A stretch of 64,000 nt of DNA, from NCBI GenBank assembly GCA_963834685.1, contig CAWICW010000025.1, forward strand, positions 30,185-94,184, read 5' to 3'. The notes under the pieces are model-generated. The model saw only the letters and a program-made list of their open reading frames with translations, was not told the origin of the DNA and searched no databases. Numbering within the stretch: position 1 is the first letter of the stretch; every line of letters starts with the position of its first letter. Both the position numbers and the translations under genes were made by a program. This document shows positions 49,843 through 58,554 of this stretch, piece after piece. The DNA comes from Palsa-504 sp963834685 (GTDB lineage Bacteria; Actinomycetota; Actinomycetes; Streptosporangiales; Streptosporangiaceae).

Positions 49843-50718
49843 ATGGAGACGCTGCTGCCCGGCATCACGCTCGAGCGGGTGCCGACCAGCCGGCTGACGG
49901 TGGCGGTGCTGTCGGTCACCGGCCGGACCGGACCGGCGGTGGTGTTCGTGCACGGCAACGTGTCATCCTCGCTGTTCTGGCAGCCGACCATGCTGGCGCT
50001 GCCCGAGCCGTACCGGCCGCTGGCGATCGACCTGCGCGGGTTCGGCGACACCGATCCGGAACCAGTGGACGCGACCCGCGGGCTGCGGGACTACGCGGAC
50101 GACCTGGCGGCCACCATCGAGGCGCTGGGGCTGGAGCCGGTGCACCTGGTCGGCTGGAGCATGGGCGGCGGCGTGGTCCTGCAGTACCTGGTCGACCGGC
50201 CCGGCACGCACCGGGTCGCGTCGCTGACGCTGGTCGACCCGGTGTCCCCGTTCGGGTTCGGCGGGACCAAGGGCGTGGACGGCGTCCTGTGCGATCCGCG
50301 GGGCGCGGGCTCGGGCGGCGGCGGCGCCAACCCGGAGTTCGCCGAGCGGCTGGCCGGCCAGGACCGCGGCGGCGCGAGCATGCTGTCGCCGCGGCAGGTG
50401 CTGCTGGCGCACTACGTCAAGCCACCGCACGTGCCGGAGCACCTGGACATCTTCGTGGAGTCGATGCTGTCCACCCGGGTCGGCGACGACAACTACCCGG
50501 GCGACTCGCGGCCCACCGACGCCTGGCCGGGCTTCGCGCCCGGCGACCACGGCGTGCTCAACACGATGGCGCCCACCCACTTCCGGATCGCCGACCTGTC
50601 CGGCGTGCAGCCCCGGCCGCGTGCGGCCCGATCTAGGCGGCGGTCCAGGCGACCGGAAGTCGTTTCACGCCGCGCTGGAAATTGGACCGCAGGAACGACG
50701 GCTGGCCCGCGTAGCTGA
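49843..50718 (+). pseudogene. Alpha/beta hydrolase, 3'-truncated
   Basis: The start METLLPGITLERV has GGAGGAG upstream. The core is good: VVFVHGNVSSSLFW (oxyanion), LAIDLRGFGDTDPEP, and the nucleophile elbow LVGWSMGGGVVLQYL. Homology-like sequence runs to about 50610 (MAPTHFRIADLSGV). The frame then becomes Arg/Ser-rich (RPRAARSRRRSRRPEVV) while reading antisense through the 3' end of the P450 gene. The last part of such hydrolases, with the catalytic Asp and His, is absent. It is likely inactive, with the break 20-30 bp before the P450 stop. Confidence 0.7.
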
Positions 50719-51964
50719 GGGAGGCCGTGCGGGCCAGGACCTCCGCGAACAGCGCGCTCATCTGGGTCCGGGCCAGGTGCGCCCCTAGGCAGAAGTGCGG
50801 ACCGTGGCCGAACACCAGGTGCGGATTCGGCTGCCGGCGGATGTCGAACCGGCCGGGGTCGGCGAAGACGGCCTCGTCCCGGTTGGCGGAGGTGAAAGAG
50901 ACCACCACCTTGTCGCCGGCGCGGATGGGCTGCGCGCCGATTTCGCAATCGGTTGCAGCGGTGCGGCGGAAGGTCATGACCGGCGTCCACCAGCGCAGCA
51001 TCTCCTCGACCGCGGACGGCATCAGGGCCGGATCGGCACGCAGTTCCCGCTGCGCGTCCGGGTGCTCGATCAGCGCGATGCACGCGCCGGGCAGGCCGTT
51101 ACGCAGCGTCTCGTTTCCGGCCACGGCGAACAGCCAGAACATGTTCTCGAACTCGGCCACCGACACCGGGCCGTCGTCCTCGTCGGACTGGGCCAGCAGG
51201 ATCGACATCACGTCATCCCCGGGGCGGCGCCGCTTCTCCTGGGCCAGCAGGTGCGCGTAGGCGTACAGGTCGGGCATGCCCTCGCGGGTGCGGGGGTCGG
51301 GCATCCGGCCGTCCCGGTCCGGGGCCGGCCGCACCGCGAGCGCTTCGGCGGCCATCGCGGTACCCTGCGCCGGGTCGAACTCGGCCGAGGAGGCGTAGTC
51401 GGGGTCCTGGTAGCCGATGACCCGGTTGGACCAGTCGAACAGCAGCCAGCGGTCCTGCTCGGGCACGCCGAGCACGTCGGCCAGGGTGAGCAGGGGCAGG
51501 TCCGCTGCCACGTCCTTGGCGAAGTCGACCTCGCCCCGCGGGCCGGCGAAGACCCGGTCGCAGATGGCCCGCGCGTGCCCGCGGATGCGGTCCTCCAGCT
51601 TGGCGATGGCCCGCGGGGTGAACGAGCGGCTCAGCAGCCGCCGCAGCCGGACGTGCTCGGGAGGGTCCATGTTGAGCATCATCCGACGCACGTAGCCGAG
51701 CGCCTGCGGTGTAGCCGGGTCCCGGATCTGCGTCGCGCCGAGCGCGGACGAGAAGAGCTTCGGCCTGGTGAGCACCGATTCGACGTCGGCGTGCCGGAGC
51801 ACGAGCCAGAACCCGGGGCCTTCCGGCCAGCCCAGGACCGGGATCTCGGCCACCCGTGCGACCGGGGCGGCGCGGCGCAGCCGGGCCAGGGCGTCGAACG
51901 GCACGCCCTGGGTGTAGGTGGCCGGGTCGAAGAGGAGCTCGGTGTCCGGCCGGGCCGGTGTCAA
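50633..51964 (-). CDS. Cytochrome P450
   Basis: A 443-residue soluble bacterial P450. The haem loop is FGHGPHFCLGAHLA with the Cys ligand, the K-helix ExxR is in EEMLRW, the I-helix carries AVAGNETLRNG, and the N-terminal third has NMDPPEHVRLRRLLSRSFTPRAI. Actinobacterial sterol or fatty-acid hydroxylases of the CYP125/CYP142 kind share this layout, but the substrate is not predictable. It is translationally coupled (ATGA) to an upstream alpha/beta hydrolase. No ferredoxin gene is next to it. Confidence 0.94.
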   Translation of the reverse strand: MTPARPDTELLFDPATYTQGVPFDALARLRRAAPVARVAEIPVLGWPEGPGFWLVLRHADVESVLTRPKLFSSALGATQIRDPATPQALGYVRRMMLNMDPPEHVRLRRLLSRSFTPRAIAKLEDRIRGHARAICDRVFAGPRGEVDFAKDVAADLPLLTLADVLGVPEQDRWLLFDWSNRVIGYQDPDYASSAEFDPAQGTAMAAEALAVRPAPDRDGRMPDPRTREGMPDLYAYAHLLAQEKRRRPGDDVMSILLAQSDEDDGPVSVAEFENMFWLFAVAGNETLRNGLPGACIALIEHPDAQRELRADPALMPSAVEEMLRWWTPVMTFRRTAATDCEIGAQPIRAGDKVVVSFTSANRDEAVFADPGRFDIRRQPNPHLVFGHGPHFCLGAHLARTQMSALFAEVLARTASLSYAGQPSFLRSNFQRGVKRLPVAWTAA

Positions 51965-52758
51965 GCCTGCCTCAGGAACTCCTCGATGGACGTGGCGAGC
52001 GACACCGGGGACTCGAACATCGGGTAGTGCCCGGCGTCGGGCAGGATGGTCAGCTCGGCATCGGGGAAGAAGACCCGCCAGGTCTGCTCCATGACGTCGG
52101 CGGACTGCGCCGGGTCGTTGACGCCGACGATCAGCTTGACCGGGGTGGCGGTATCCACCTTGGCCTGGGCGGTGAAGTCCGACTTCGCCCAGGCCTGCAG
52201 GTAGGCGCCGAACGCCTCGACCGTGGAGTTGTCCAGCGAGTGCTGGACCACGCCGTTGATGAACGTCTTGGTCAGCTTGTTCCCGGTGGTGAAGTCGATG
52301 ATCGCGGCCCGGTTGCCGGGATGGGCGGGCGCGCCGGAGAACAGCGCCCAGCCCTGCTCGTCGAAGAGCACCTCGCCGGCCCCCACCGCGTTGAGGCCGA
52401 CCAGCTTGCGTACCCGGTCCGGCGCCCGGAGCAGCACCTGGTGGGCGATCTTCGCGCCCATCGAGTGCCCGACCACCGAGAACTGGTCCCAGCCGAGGTC
52501 GTCGGCGACGGCGAGCGCGTCGGCGGCCGCCTCGTCGACGGTGAACTCGCCAGCCACCTGCATGCGGTCGCCGTAGCCGCGCAGGTTCATGAAGACGTAG
52601 GTGTAGGCCGACCCGTCGAGGAACTCGGGCAGCGAGCCCCAGCCGCGGGCCGAGCCGAACCAGCCGTGTATCGCCAGGACGTGGTGGTCCCCGGATCCCA
52701 CGGTCACATACGAACTCGTCACGCTGGCCTCCGCCTTCCGTTGCCGATTCTGCGGCAC
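51961..52758 (-). CDS. Alpha/beta hydrolase partner of the P450
   Basis: A 265-residue hydrolase with HG oxyanion motif (LAIHGWFGSARGW), nucleophile elbow VVGHSMGAKIAHQV, acid region LIVGVNDPAQS and catalytic His in LPDAGHYPMFESP. All triad positions are present, unlike the neighbouring truncated hydrolase. It overlaps the P450 start by 4 bp, forming a two-gene operon divergent from the MFS exporter. It may act on an ester or lactone made or used by the P450. Confidence 0.9.
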   Translation of the reverse strand: MPQNRQRKAEASVTSSYVTVGSGDHHVLAIHGWFGSARGWGSLPEFLDGSAYTYVFMNLRGYGDRMQVAGEFTVDEAAADALAVADDLGWDQFSVVGHSMGAKIAHQVLLRAPDRVRKLVGLNAVGAGEVLFDEQGWALFSGAPAHPGNRAAIIDFTTGNKLTKTFINGVVQHSLDNSTVEAFGAYLQAWAKSDFTAQAKVDTATPVKLIVGVNDPAQSADVMEQTWRVFFPDAELTILPDAGHYPMFESPVSLATSIEEFLRQA

Positions 52759-52865
52759 TCCGCTGCCTGCTGTGACTCTAGCCAGGCGGGTGATAGCCGG
52801 GTAGTGGTAACACCAGGATCAGCAGGCTCTCAGGATGGCAGCGGGTCCGGGCGCAGGCTGATGTC

Positions 52866-54341
52866 ATGACCACCACAACTGATCCCCTGGTACGGGATCC
52901 GGCCACCGCCGCGCGGGGGCGCTGGCTCATGCTGATCGTGCTGCTGGCCGGGCAGTTCATGGCGCTGCTTGACGTCACGATCGTCAACGTCGCGATGCCC
53001 ACGATCGGGCGGTCGCTGCGCGCGTCCGGAGCCGAGCTTCAGCTCGTCGTAGCCGGTTACACCGTGAGCTACGCGATGATGCTGATCACCGGCGCGCGGA
53101 TGGGTGACCTGTACGGGCGCAGGCGGATATTCCTGGCCGGGGTCGCCGTGTTCACCCTGGCCTCGCTGGCCTGCGGGATCGCGCCCGGCATCGGGGTGCT
53201 GATCGGGGCCAGGTTCGTCCAGGGCATGGGCGCGGCGGCGATGATGCCGCAGATCATGAGCGTCATTCAGGTGCGGTTCGACGGCGCGGCCCGGGCGCGG
53301 GCGCTGAGCGCGTACACCGCCGTGCTGTCTTCCGGGTTCGTGGCCGGGCAGGTGATCGGCGGGGCATTGGTGACCGCGAACCTGTTCGGCCAGACGTGGC
53401 GGCCGGTGTTCCTGGTCAACGTGCCGATCGGACTGGCCGTGCTGGCCCTGGTGCCGCGGGTGGTGCCCCGGGACGCGCCAGGACCGCGGCGTCGGCAGCT
53501 CGATCTGGCCGGGCTGGCCATCGCGGCACCCGCGGTATTCCTGGTGGTGCTGCCGCTGATGCTGGGTCACCAGGAGAACTGGCCGTGGTGGGTGTTCGCG
53601 TGCATCGCCGCCGGGCTCGTGCTGTCCGCGGTGTTCGTGGGCGTGGAACGGCGGATCGCGGACCGGGGCGGCGATCCGCTGCTGAACCTGGCCGTGCTGC
53701 GCGCGCCCGGCCTGGTGCCGGGCCTGGCCGCGGTGGCCGTGCTGATGATCACCTACGGCGGCTTCCTGTTCAGCTTCGCGCTGCACCTGCAGGCCGGGCT
53801 GGGCGACAGCGCGCTGCGCGCGGGCCTGACCTTCGCGCCGTGCGCGCTGGTGTTCGGGGCGTGCGGGTACTCCTGGCGGCGGTTGCCCGCGTCCTGGCAT
53901 CACCTGCTTGCGCCGCTGGGCTGCCTGGTGGCGGTGGGCGGCTACCTGGCCGTGGCGTCCGTGCAGCGCTCGGGCGGCTCGGGCGGGGTGCCGCTGCAGG
54001 TGGGGCTGATCGTCACCGGCGCCGCGCTGGCCCTCGGGTTCAGCCCGCTGGTCACGCACGCCCTGGTCCGGGTGCCGCTGCGGCACGCGGCGGACGCCAG
54101 CGGGCTGCTGACCACGACGATCCAGCTCGGGCAGGCGATCGGGGTGGCGACGTTCGGCAGCCTGTTCCTGACCCTGGACACCGACCAGGGCGCCGCGACC
54201 CCGGCGGTCTCCGGGCACGCGCTGGCCGTCACGATGAGCTGGCTAGCCGCGGCCATGCTGCTGGGCGTCGTGGCCGGGATCCCGCTGGCCCGGACGGTGG
54301 CGGCGGCGCGACGGCCCGCGGCCGCCTCGGTCCGGCGATAA
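52866..54341 (+). CDS. MFS drug exporter (DHA2/EmrB-QacA type)
   Basis: A 491-residue protein with about 14 membrane helices. Family signatures: LLAGQFMALLDVTIVNVAMPTI in helix 1, the motif A loop GARMGDLYGRRRIFLAG, and motif C-like LSSGFVAGQVIGGALV. It should export toxic organic compounds by proton antiport. The last 99 bp overlap the 3' end of the convergent sensor kinase gene. It is divergent from the hydrolase/P450 operon, and the OmpR-type system next door may regulate it. Confidence 0.92.
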   Translation: MTTTTDPLVRDPATAARGRWLMLIVLLAGQFMALLDVTIVNVAMPTIGRSLRASGAELQLVVAGYTVSYAMMLITGARMGDLYGRRRIFLAGVAVFTLASLACGIAPGIGVLIGARFVQGMGAAAMMPQIMSVIQVRFDGAARARALSAYTAVLSSGFVAGQVIGGALVTANLFGQTWRPVFLVNVPIGLAVLALVPRVVPRDAPGPRRRQLDLAGLAIAAPAVFLVVLPLMLGHQENWPWWVFACIAAGLVLSAVFVGVERRIADRGGDPLLNLAVLRAPGLVPGLAAVAVLMITYGGFLFSFALHLQAGLGDSALRAGLTFAPCALVFGACGYSWRRLPASWHHLLAPLGCLVAVGGYLAVASVQRSGGSGGVPLQVGLIVTGAALALGFSPLVTHALVRVPLRHAADASGLLTTTIQLGQAIGVATFGSLFLTLDTDQGAATPAVSGHALAVTMSWLAAAMLLGVVAGIPLARTVAAARRPAAASVRR

Positions 54342-55724
54342 GGCGCGCGGCAGGGTGAGCGTCATCTCGGTGCCCTGGCCCGGCTCGCTGCGGGCGGCGA
54401 GCCGTCCGTCGTGGGCCTGGGCGAGTTCGGCGGCTACGGCCAGGCCGATGCCGCTGCCGGAGAACTGGGCGGCCTGGCGGCCGCGCCAGAACCGGTCGAA
54501 GATGCGGGGCAGTTCGTCGGCGGGGATGCCGGTGCCGGTGTCGGTGACGGTCAGCACCGCGTCCGGCCCGGCGGGCCCGGCCGCGATGGTGACGTGCCCG
54601 CCGGGCGGGGTGAACTTCAGCGCGTTGGTCAGCAGGTTGGTGATGACCTGGTGCAGCCAGCGCGGGTCGGCGTCGATGCCGGCCCGGACCAGCCGCCGCT
54701 CCACGGTGATCCCGGCCGCCTCGAACTGCCCGGCCAGGCTGCTCGCCGCCGTGGCGGCCAGCCCGGCCAGGTCACAGCGCCGGCGGGTCAGGTGCAGCGC
54801 GGCGGCGTCGGCCGCGGCCAGATCCTGCAGGTCGGTCACCATCCGGGCCAGCCGCAGCACCTCATCGCGCAGCGAGGCCAGCTGATCGGGGGTCGGCTCG
54901 GTGATCCCGTCCAGCAGCGCCTCATGCCCGGCCTGCAGCACCGCCACCGGGGTCCGCAGCTCATGCGCCACGTCGGCGACCAGGTCCCGGCGCAGCTGGT
55001 CCTGCCGGTCCCGGGTATCGGCCATCTGATCGACTGCGGCGGCTAGCTCACGCAGCTCACCCGGACCGGTCACCGGCCCGACCCGGACCGCGCGCTCACC
55101 GCGTCCCATCGCCCGGGTCACCGCGATGATCCGCTCCACCGGCCGGGTGATCCGCCGCGCCATCGCCAGCCCGGTCAGCAACGCCAGCACCGCGGCCAGC
55201 CCGGCCGCGCCGAAGATGGCCTGCAGCAGGTCGGTCCGCAGCGCGTGGTCGGCGCTGGCCAGCCCGGAGCTGGTGAACCGGACGACGGCCTCCCCGACCC
55301 GGTCGCCGCTCACCAGCACCGGCGCGCTGTGCTCGGGCGCCGCCGCCTGCGCGGCGTAGCCCGGCGAGGCGATGACGACCTGGCCGGCCTGATCGCGGAT
55401 CTGGACCTCCGCCCCGGTCCGGGTGGCCAGGTCCAGCACTGGGGACAGGTCAGCCGAGCCCCAGCTGTCGCCGCGGTCCCAGGCGGCGGCCGCGGCGGCC
55501 GCGATCGCGCTGGTCAGCTCGGTCCGCTGTTGGCTGGTCAGGGTCGAGACGTCCGCGGCGGCGAGCGCCGCGGTGAGCCCGGCGAGCAGGGCCACCGCGG
55601 CCAGCGCGACCGAGAGGAAGGCCAGCGCCAGCCGCAGGCCGAGCGTGCTGCCGCGGGGCACAGAGGCCGATGCCGGGCCGGCCGGCGAAGCGGACGCGGA
55701 CGCCGGGCGGCCGGCGTCAGTCAT
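54243..55724 (-). CDS. OmpR-cognate sensor histidine kinase
   Basis: The 493-residue kinase has two membrane helices (about 30-56 and 168-190) around an extracellular sensor region, a HAMP linker (ARRITRPVERIIAVTRAMGRGE), a HisKA domain with the phospho-acceptor in DVAHELRTPVAVLQAG, and HATPase boxes NLLTNALKFTPPGGH, VTDTGTGIPADELPRIFDRFWRG and GSGIGLAV. The last 33 residues or so (Arg/Gly/His-rich) lie antisense to the MFS gene and look like run-on sequence. It overlaps the response regulator gene by 8 bp. Confidence 0.93.
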   Translation of the reverse strand: MTDAGRPASASASPAGPASASVPRGSTLGLRLALAFLSVALAAVALLAGLTAALAAADVSTLTSQQRTELTSAIAAAAAAAWDRGDSWGSADLSPVLDLATRTGAEVQIRDQAGQVVIASPGYAAQAAAPEHSAPVLVSGDRVGEAVVRFTSSGLASADHALRTDLLQAIFGAAGLAAVLALLTGLAMARRITRPVERIIAVTRAMGRGERAVRVGPVTGPGELRELAAAVDQMADTRDRQDQLRRDLVADVAHELRTPVAVLQAGHEALLDGITEPTPDQLASLRDEVLRLARMVTDLQDLAAADAAALHLTRRRCDLAGLAATAASSLAGQFEAAGITVERRLVRAGIDADPRWLHQVITNLLTNALKFTPPGGHVTIAAGPAGPDAVLTVTDTGTGIPADELPRIFDRFWRGRQAAQFSGSGIGLAVAAELAQAHDGRLAARSEPGQGTEMTLTLPRALSPDRGGRGPSRRRHRPGQRDPGHDAQQHGRG

Positions 55725-56412
55725 CGCGGGTCAGGCCCAGCCGGTACCCGCCGCCCAGGACCGTCTGCACAATCTGCGGCCGGGCCGGGTCCTGCTCGAT
55801 CTTGCGGCGCAGGTTCTTCACGTGCGAGTCGATGGTGCGCTCGTACCCCTCGAACTCATACCCGCGGACCCGGTTGATCAGCTCGAACCGTGAGTACACC
55901 CGGCCCGGGACGGTCGCCAGCGCGCCCAGGATGCCCCACTCGGTCGGGGTGAGATCGGCCACGGTGCCGCGCACGATGACCTGGCGCCGCGGCGTGTCGA
56001 TGAGCAGGGTCCCGCCACCGTAGCCGACCGGGTCCGGGGCCGTGACCGGGGTACCGCGCCTCAGGATGGCCTGGACGCGCAGGACCAGCTCACGCGGGCT
56101 GAACGGCTTGGTGACGTAGTCATCGGCGCCAAGCTCCAGGCCGGCGATCCGGTCCTCCTCGCCCGCCTTGGCGGTCAGCATGAGGATAGGCACGGATCCG
56201 GCGGCACGCAGCTCGCGGGCGACGGTCTCGCCGGGCACGTCCGGCAGGCCGAGATCGAGCACCACCAGATCCGGCGCGGCCGACGCCGCCAGGGTGATGG
56301 CCTCCGCACCGGAACTGGTGGACAGCACCGACAGGCCGGCCCGCTCCAGATAGGACCGGACCAGTTCGCGCAGCTTGCGCTCGTCCTCCACCAGCAGCAC
56401 CGTCGCCGTCAT
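55717..56412 (-). CDS. OmpR/PhoB-type response regulator
   Basis: A 231-residue protein with a receiver domain (LLVEDERKLRELVRSYLERAG, phospho-acceptor Asp in LVVLDLGLPDVPGE, LMLTAKAGEEDRIAGLELGADDYVTKPFSPRELVLRV) and a winged-helix output domain (LTPTEWGILGALATVPGRVYSRFELINRVRGYEFEGYERTIDSHVKNLRRKIEQD). It is the partner of the kinase just downstream. A likely target is the convergent MFS exporter. Confidence 0.96.
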   Translation of the reverse strand: MTATVLLVEDERKLRELVRSYLERAGLSVLSTSSGAEAITLAASAAPDLVVLDLGLPDVPGETVARELRAAGSVPILMLTAKAGEEDRIAGLELGADDYVTKPFSPRELVLRVQAILRRGTPVTAPDPVGYGGGTLLIDTPRRQVIVRGTVADLTPTEWGILGALATVPGRVYSRFELINRVRGYEFEGYERTIDSHVKNLRRKIEQDPARPQIVQTVLGGGYRLGLTRDD

Positions 56413-56608
56413 CGCCGCTCACCCGCCTGTCTGCCGCTTCGCTCCGACGACTCCATGATTCCCGCCCGGGCCCTGCCGGGCGAGCCCCCCACCCGTCCCG
56501 CTCGACCTCCACGCGATCAACACAGCGGCTTCACCCGCCGTACGCCACGCCGCGCTGTCCTGGGAGGGACGCGAGGGAACGAGGATACGACGGGCGAAGG
56601 AGGCGAAC

Positions 56609-56719
56609 GTGACGGCCGCCAGCCTGATCATTCTCGTTCCGTGGCTGGTGTTCGCTGCGGGCCTGGTGGCCATCGGCTTGCGCCTGCTGATCCTGCGCCG
56701 GGACCGGCGACGCCGGTAA
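56609..56719 (+). CDS. 36-residue single-helix membrane protein
   Basis: GTG at 56609 is preceded by GGAGG at 56599-56603, an ideal site. The product starts TAASLIILVPWLVFAAGL, continues VAIGLRLLILRRD and ends in a run of Arg, so it is one membrane helix with a basic cytosolic end. It is too short for routine gene calling. It lies upstream of the OmpR-type genes on the other strand and might modulate the kinase, as other small membrane proteins do; that is inference. Confidence 0.6.
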   Translation: MTAASLIILVPWLVFAAGLVAIGLRLLILRRDRRRR

Positions 56720-57057
56720 CCAGCGGCCGGAGCTAGGGCTCTCCACATGAATTACACAAGACCCGCACTTAGTTGCCACGGCAGCCGACTGAGCTAGCTG
56801 ACGTGGCCAGCGGGCCGGCGCGGGTCATCTGGATTGAGCCGGGTTGTGCGGGGGCCGGCTCAGGCCACGAGGACCTGATCGGCCCGGTCGCCAGCCGGCG
56901 ACCTCGCCCGGGTCCCGGTTCAGCCGGCCGGGCGGGTGCACCACGGCCCGTTCGGCTAAAAGAAAATCTTTACCCCGAACGGAGCGTGGCGCGTCCAGCG
57001 GGACCAGCCTGGGCGCCGGCAGTGGTCGAGGCAGCTCAGGTTCGCCATGATGGTCTG
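56720..57057. other. 338-bp gene-free region
   Basis: No convincing frame. A frame open from 56773 into the next gene is Pro/Arg/Gly-rich and lacks a domain. The region contains an AT-rich double stem-loop (56948-56982) and probably the promoter of the gene at 57058. Confidence 0.5.
56948..56982. promoter_or_regulatory. AT-centred double stem-loop
   Basis: CCGTTCGG at 56948-56955 pairs with CCGAACGG at 56975-56982. Inside, AAAGA pairs with TCTTT around AAA, giving a two-tier hairpin with an A/T-rich core, rare in this DNA. It lies 75 bp before the start of the next gene and could be an operator, a terminator or a structured leader. Confidence 0.4.
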
Positions 57058-58554
57058 GTGACGGCGGGAAGCGAGATGAGCGGCGGCGAGCCGGCCGGGG
57101 TGGCCTTTCCCGTGTCGGCTGACGGGCGGCGGAGCACCTCGGCGCTGGGCCGGGCCGTGGTCGCCGATGCGCTCCGCCGGGTCGATGCCGCCGGGGCCGG
57201 CGCCGCGGAGCGGGAGGGCAACTGGCGCACCGGTTACCTGGCGCACTTCCGCGGGCTCATCGAGGCGGGGCTGGTCTCCAGGCAGGCCGCGGTGTCGGTG
57301 GCCCGGGACGGGCTGGAGTCGCTGCACCGGCGGATGCGGGTCATCGGCCGCGACGGCGAGGAAACCGGACTCGACGCGCTGGTGTCCGCGCCCGCAGTGG
57401 GCGGGCTGGCGGCGGCCACGGTGACGGGCACCGGGGCGGCCGAACGCGAGCTGTCGGTGCCGTACCGCGATGAGCGGCTGCGCGGTGGCGCGCTGCTGCG
57501 CCGGCTCGAGGCGTGGGTGACCGACGGCGTCATCGAACCGTCGTGCGCGGAGGCGGTGCGGGCGGTCGCGGCGCGGCCGGACTGGCTGGCCCTGCCCGGC
57601 CGGACGATCGTGGTGCTCGGGGCGGGCGCCGAGGTGGGCCCGCTGCCGGTGCTGCTGAGCTGGGGCGCCCGGGTGATCGGCCTGGACCTGCCCCGGCCGG
57701 CCATCTGGGAGCGGGTGCTGACGCAGGCGCGGCACAGCGCGGGGACGCTGCTCGTTCCGGCCGTCGCGGGCGACGCGGATCTCGCGCAGCGGGCCGGGCT
57801 GGACCTGACCCAGGAAATCCCGGCCGTGGCCGACTGGCTCGCGGCCGTCGACGGTCCGCTGGTACTGGGCAACTACGTCTACGCCGACGGCGCGGCCAAC
57901 GTCCTGCTCTCCACCGCGGTCGACGCGCTGACCACGCGCGTGGCCGCCGCGCGGGGCGATGTCGCGCTCGCGTTCCTGGCCACGCCGACCGACGTGTTCG
58001 CCGTCCCGGCCGACGCGGTCGCCCAGTCCGCCCGCGCCTACGCGGCGCGGTCCCCGGCGGCCAAGCTCGGCGGCTGGCCGCTGCGGGCGCTGTCCGCCGG
58101 GCGGCTGCTGCGCCGCGCCTACCCGCCCGGCGCCGACCCCGGCATCTGTGACAGCCTGATCCCGCAGCAAGGACCCAACTACGCACTGGCCAAGCGGGTG
58201 CAGCGCTGGCGTGCGACGGTCGCCCGGGACGAGGGCGCGGGTGTGTCGATGAACGTGGCCCCGCCGACCCGGACCCGGTCGGTGCTGAAGAACCGGGCGC
58301 TGGCGGCGGCGTACGTCGGCGCCCCCCGGTTCGGCGTCGAGGTCTTCGAGCCCGCCACCACCAAGACGCTCATGGCGGCCCTGCTCGTCCACGACCTGCA
58401 CGCCGGCGGCCCGGCGCAGGCGCATCCCTGGCAGGACGAGGCGTACGCGGCCGCCCACGGCGGACTGTGGCGCATCGCCTACGCGCCGCGCAGCGCGCTC
58501 GGGCTCGCGGCGCTGATGGGCTACGGCGCGGCCCGGAACGGAGCGCCGGCCTAG
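57058..58554 (+). CDS. Uncharacterised protein with Rossmann-like nucleotide-binding motif
   Basis: From GTG 57058 (or ATG 57076) the protein is about 498 residues. A helical N-terminal half (GNWRTGYLAHFRGLIEAGLVSRQAAVSVARDGLESLHRRM) precedes a Rossmann-type loop TIVVLGAGAEVGPLPVLLSWGARVIGLDL near residues 183-211. The C-terminal half carries GNYVYADGAANVLLSTAVDALTTRV and DSLIPQQGPNYALAKRVQRWRA. GxGxxxG at the end of a strand suggests NAD(P) or FAD binding. I do not recognise a named family, though similar conserved hypotheticals are likely in actinomycetes. It is convergent with the next gene and shares its stop tetranucleotide. Confidence 0.8.
   Translation: MTAGSEMSGGEPAGVAFPVSADGRRSTSALGRAVVADALRRVDAAGAGAAEREGNWRTGYLAHFRGLIEAGLVSRQAAVSVARDGLESLHRRMRVIGRDGEETGLDALVSAPAVGGLAAATVTGTGAAERELSVPYRDERLRGGALLRRLEAWVTDGVIEPSCAEAVRAVAARPDWLALPGRTIVVLGAGAEVGPLPVLLSWGARVIGLDLPRPAIWERVLTQARHSAGTLLVPAVAGDADLAQRAGLDLTQEIPAVADWLAAVDGPLVLGNYVYADGAANVLLSTAVDALTTRVAAARGDVALAFLATPTDVFAVPADAVAQSARAYAARSPAAKLGGWPLRALSAGRLLRRAYPPGADPGICDSLIPQQGPNYALAKRVQRWRATVARDEGAGVSMNVAPPTRTRSVLKNRALAAAYVGAPRFGVEVFEPATTKTLMAALLVHDLHAGGPAQAHPWQDEAYAAAHGGLWRIAYAPRSALGLAALMGYGAARNGAPA

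Noticed and set aside
56900..56950. tRNA-like 3' end (GGTTCA loop followed by GCACCA)
   Set aside because: The T-stem does not pair with a seven-base loop and no acceptor, D or anticodon arms can be built upstream.
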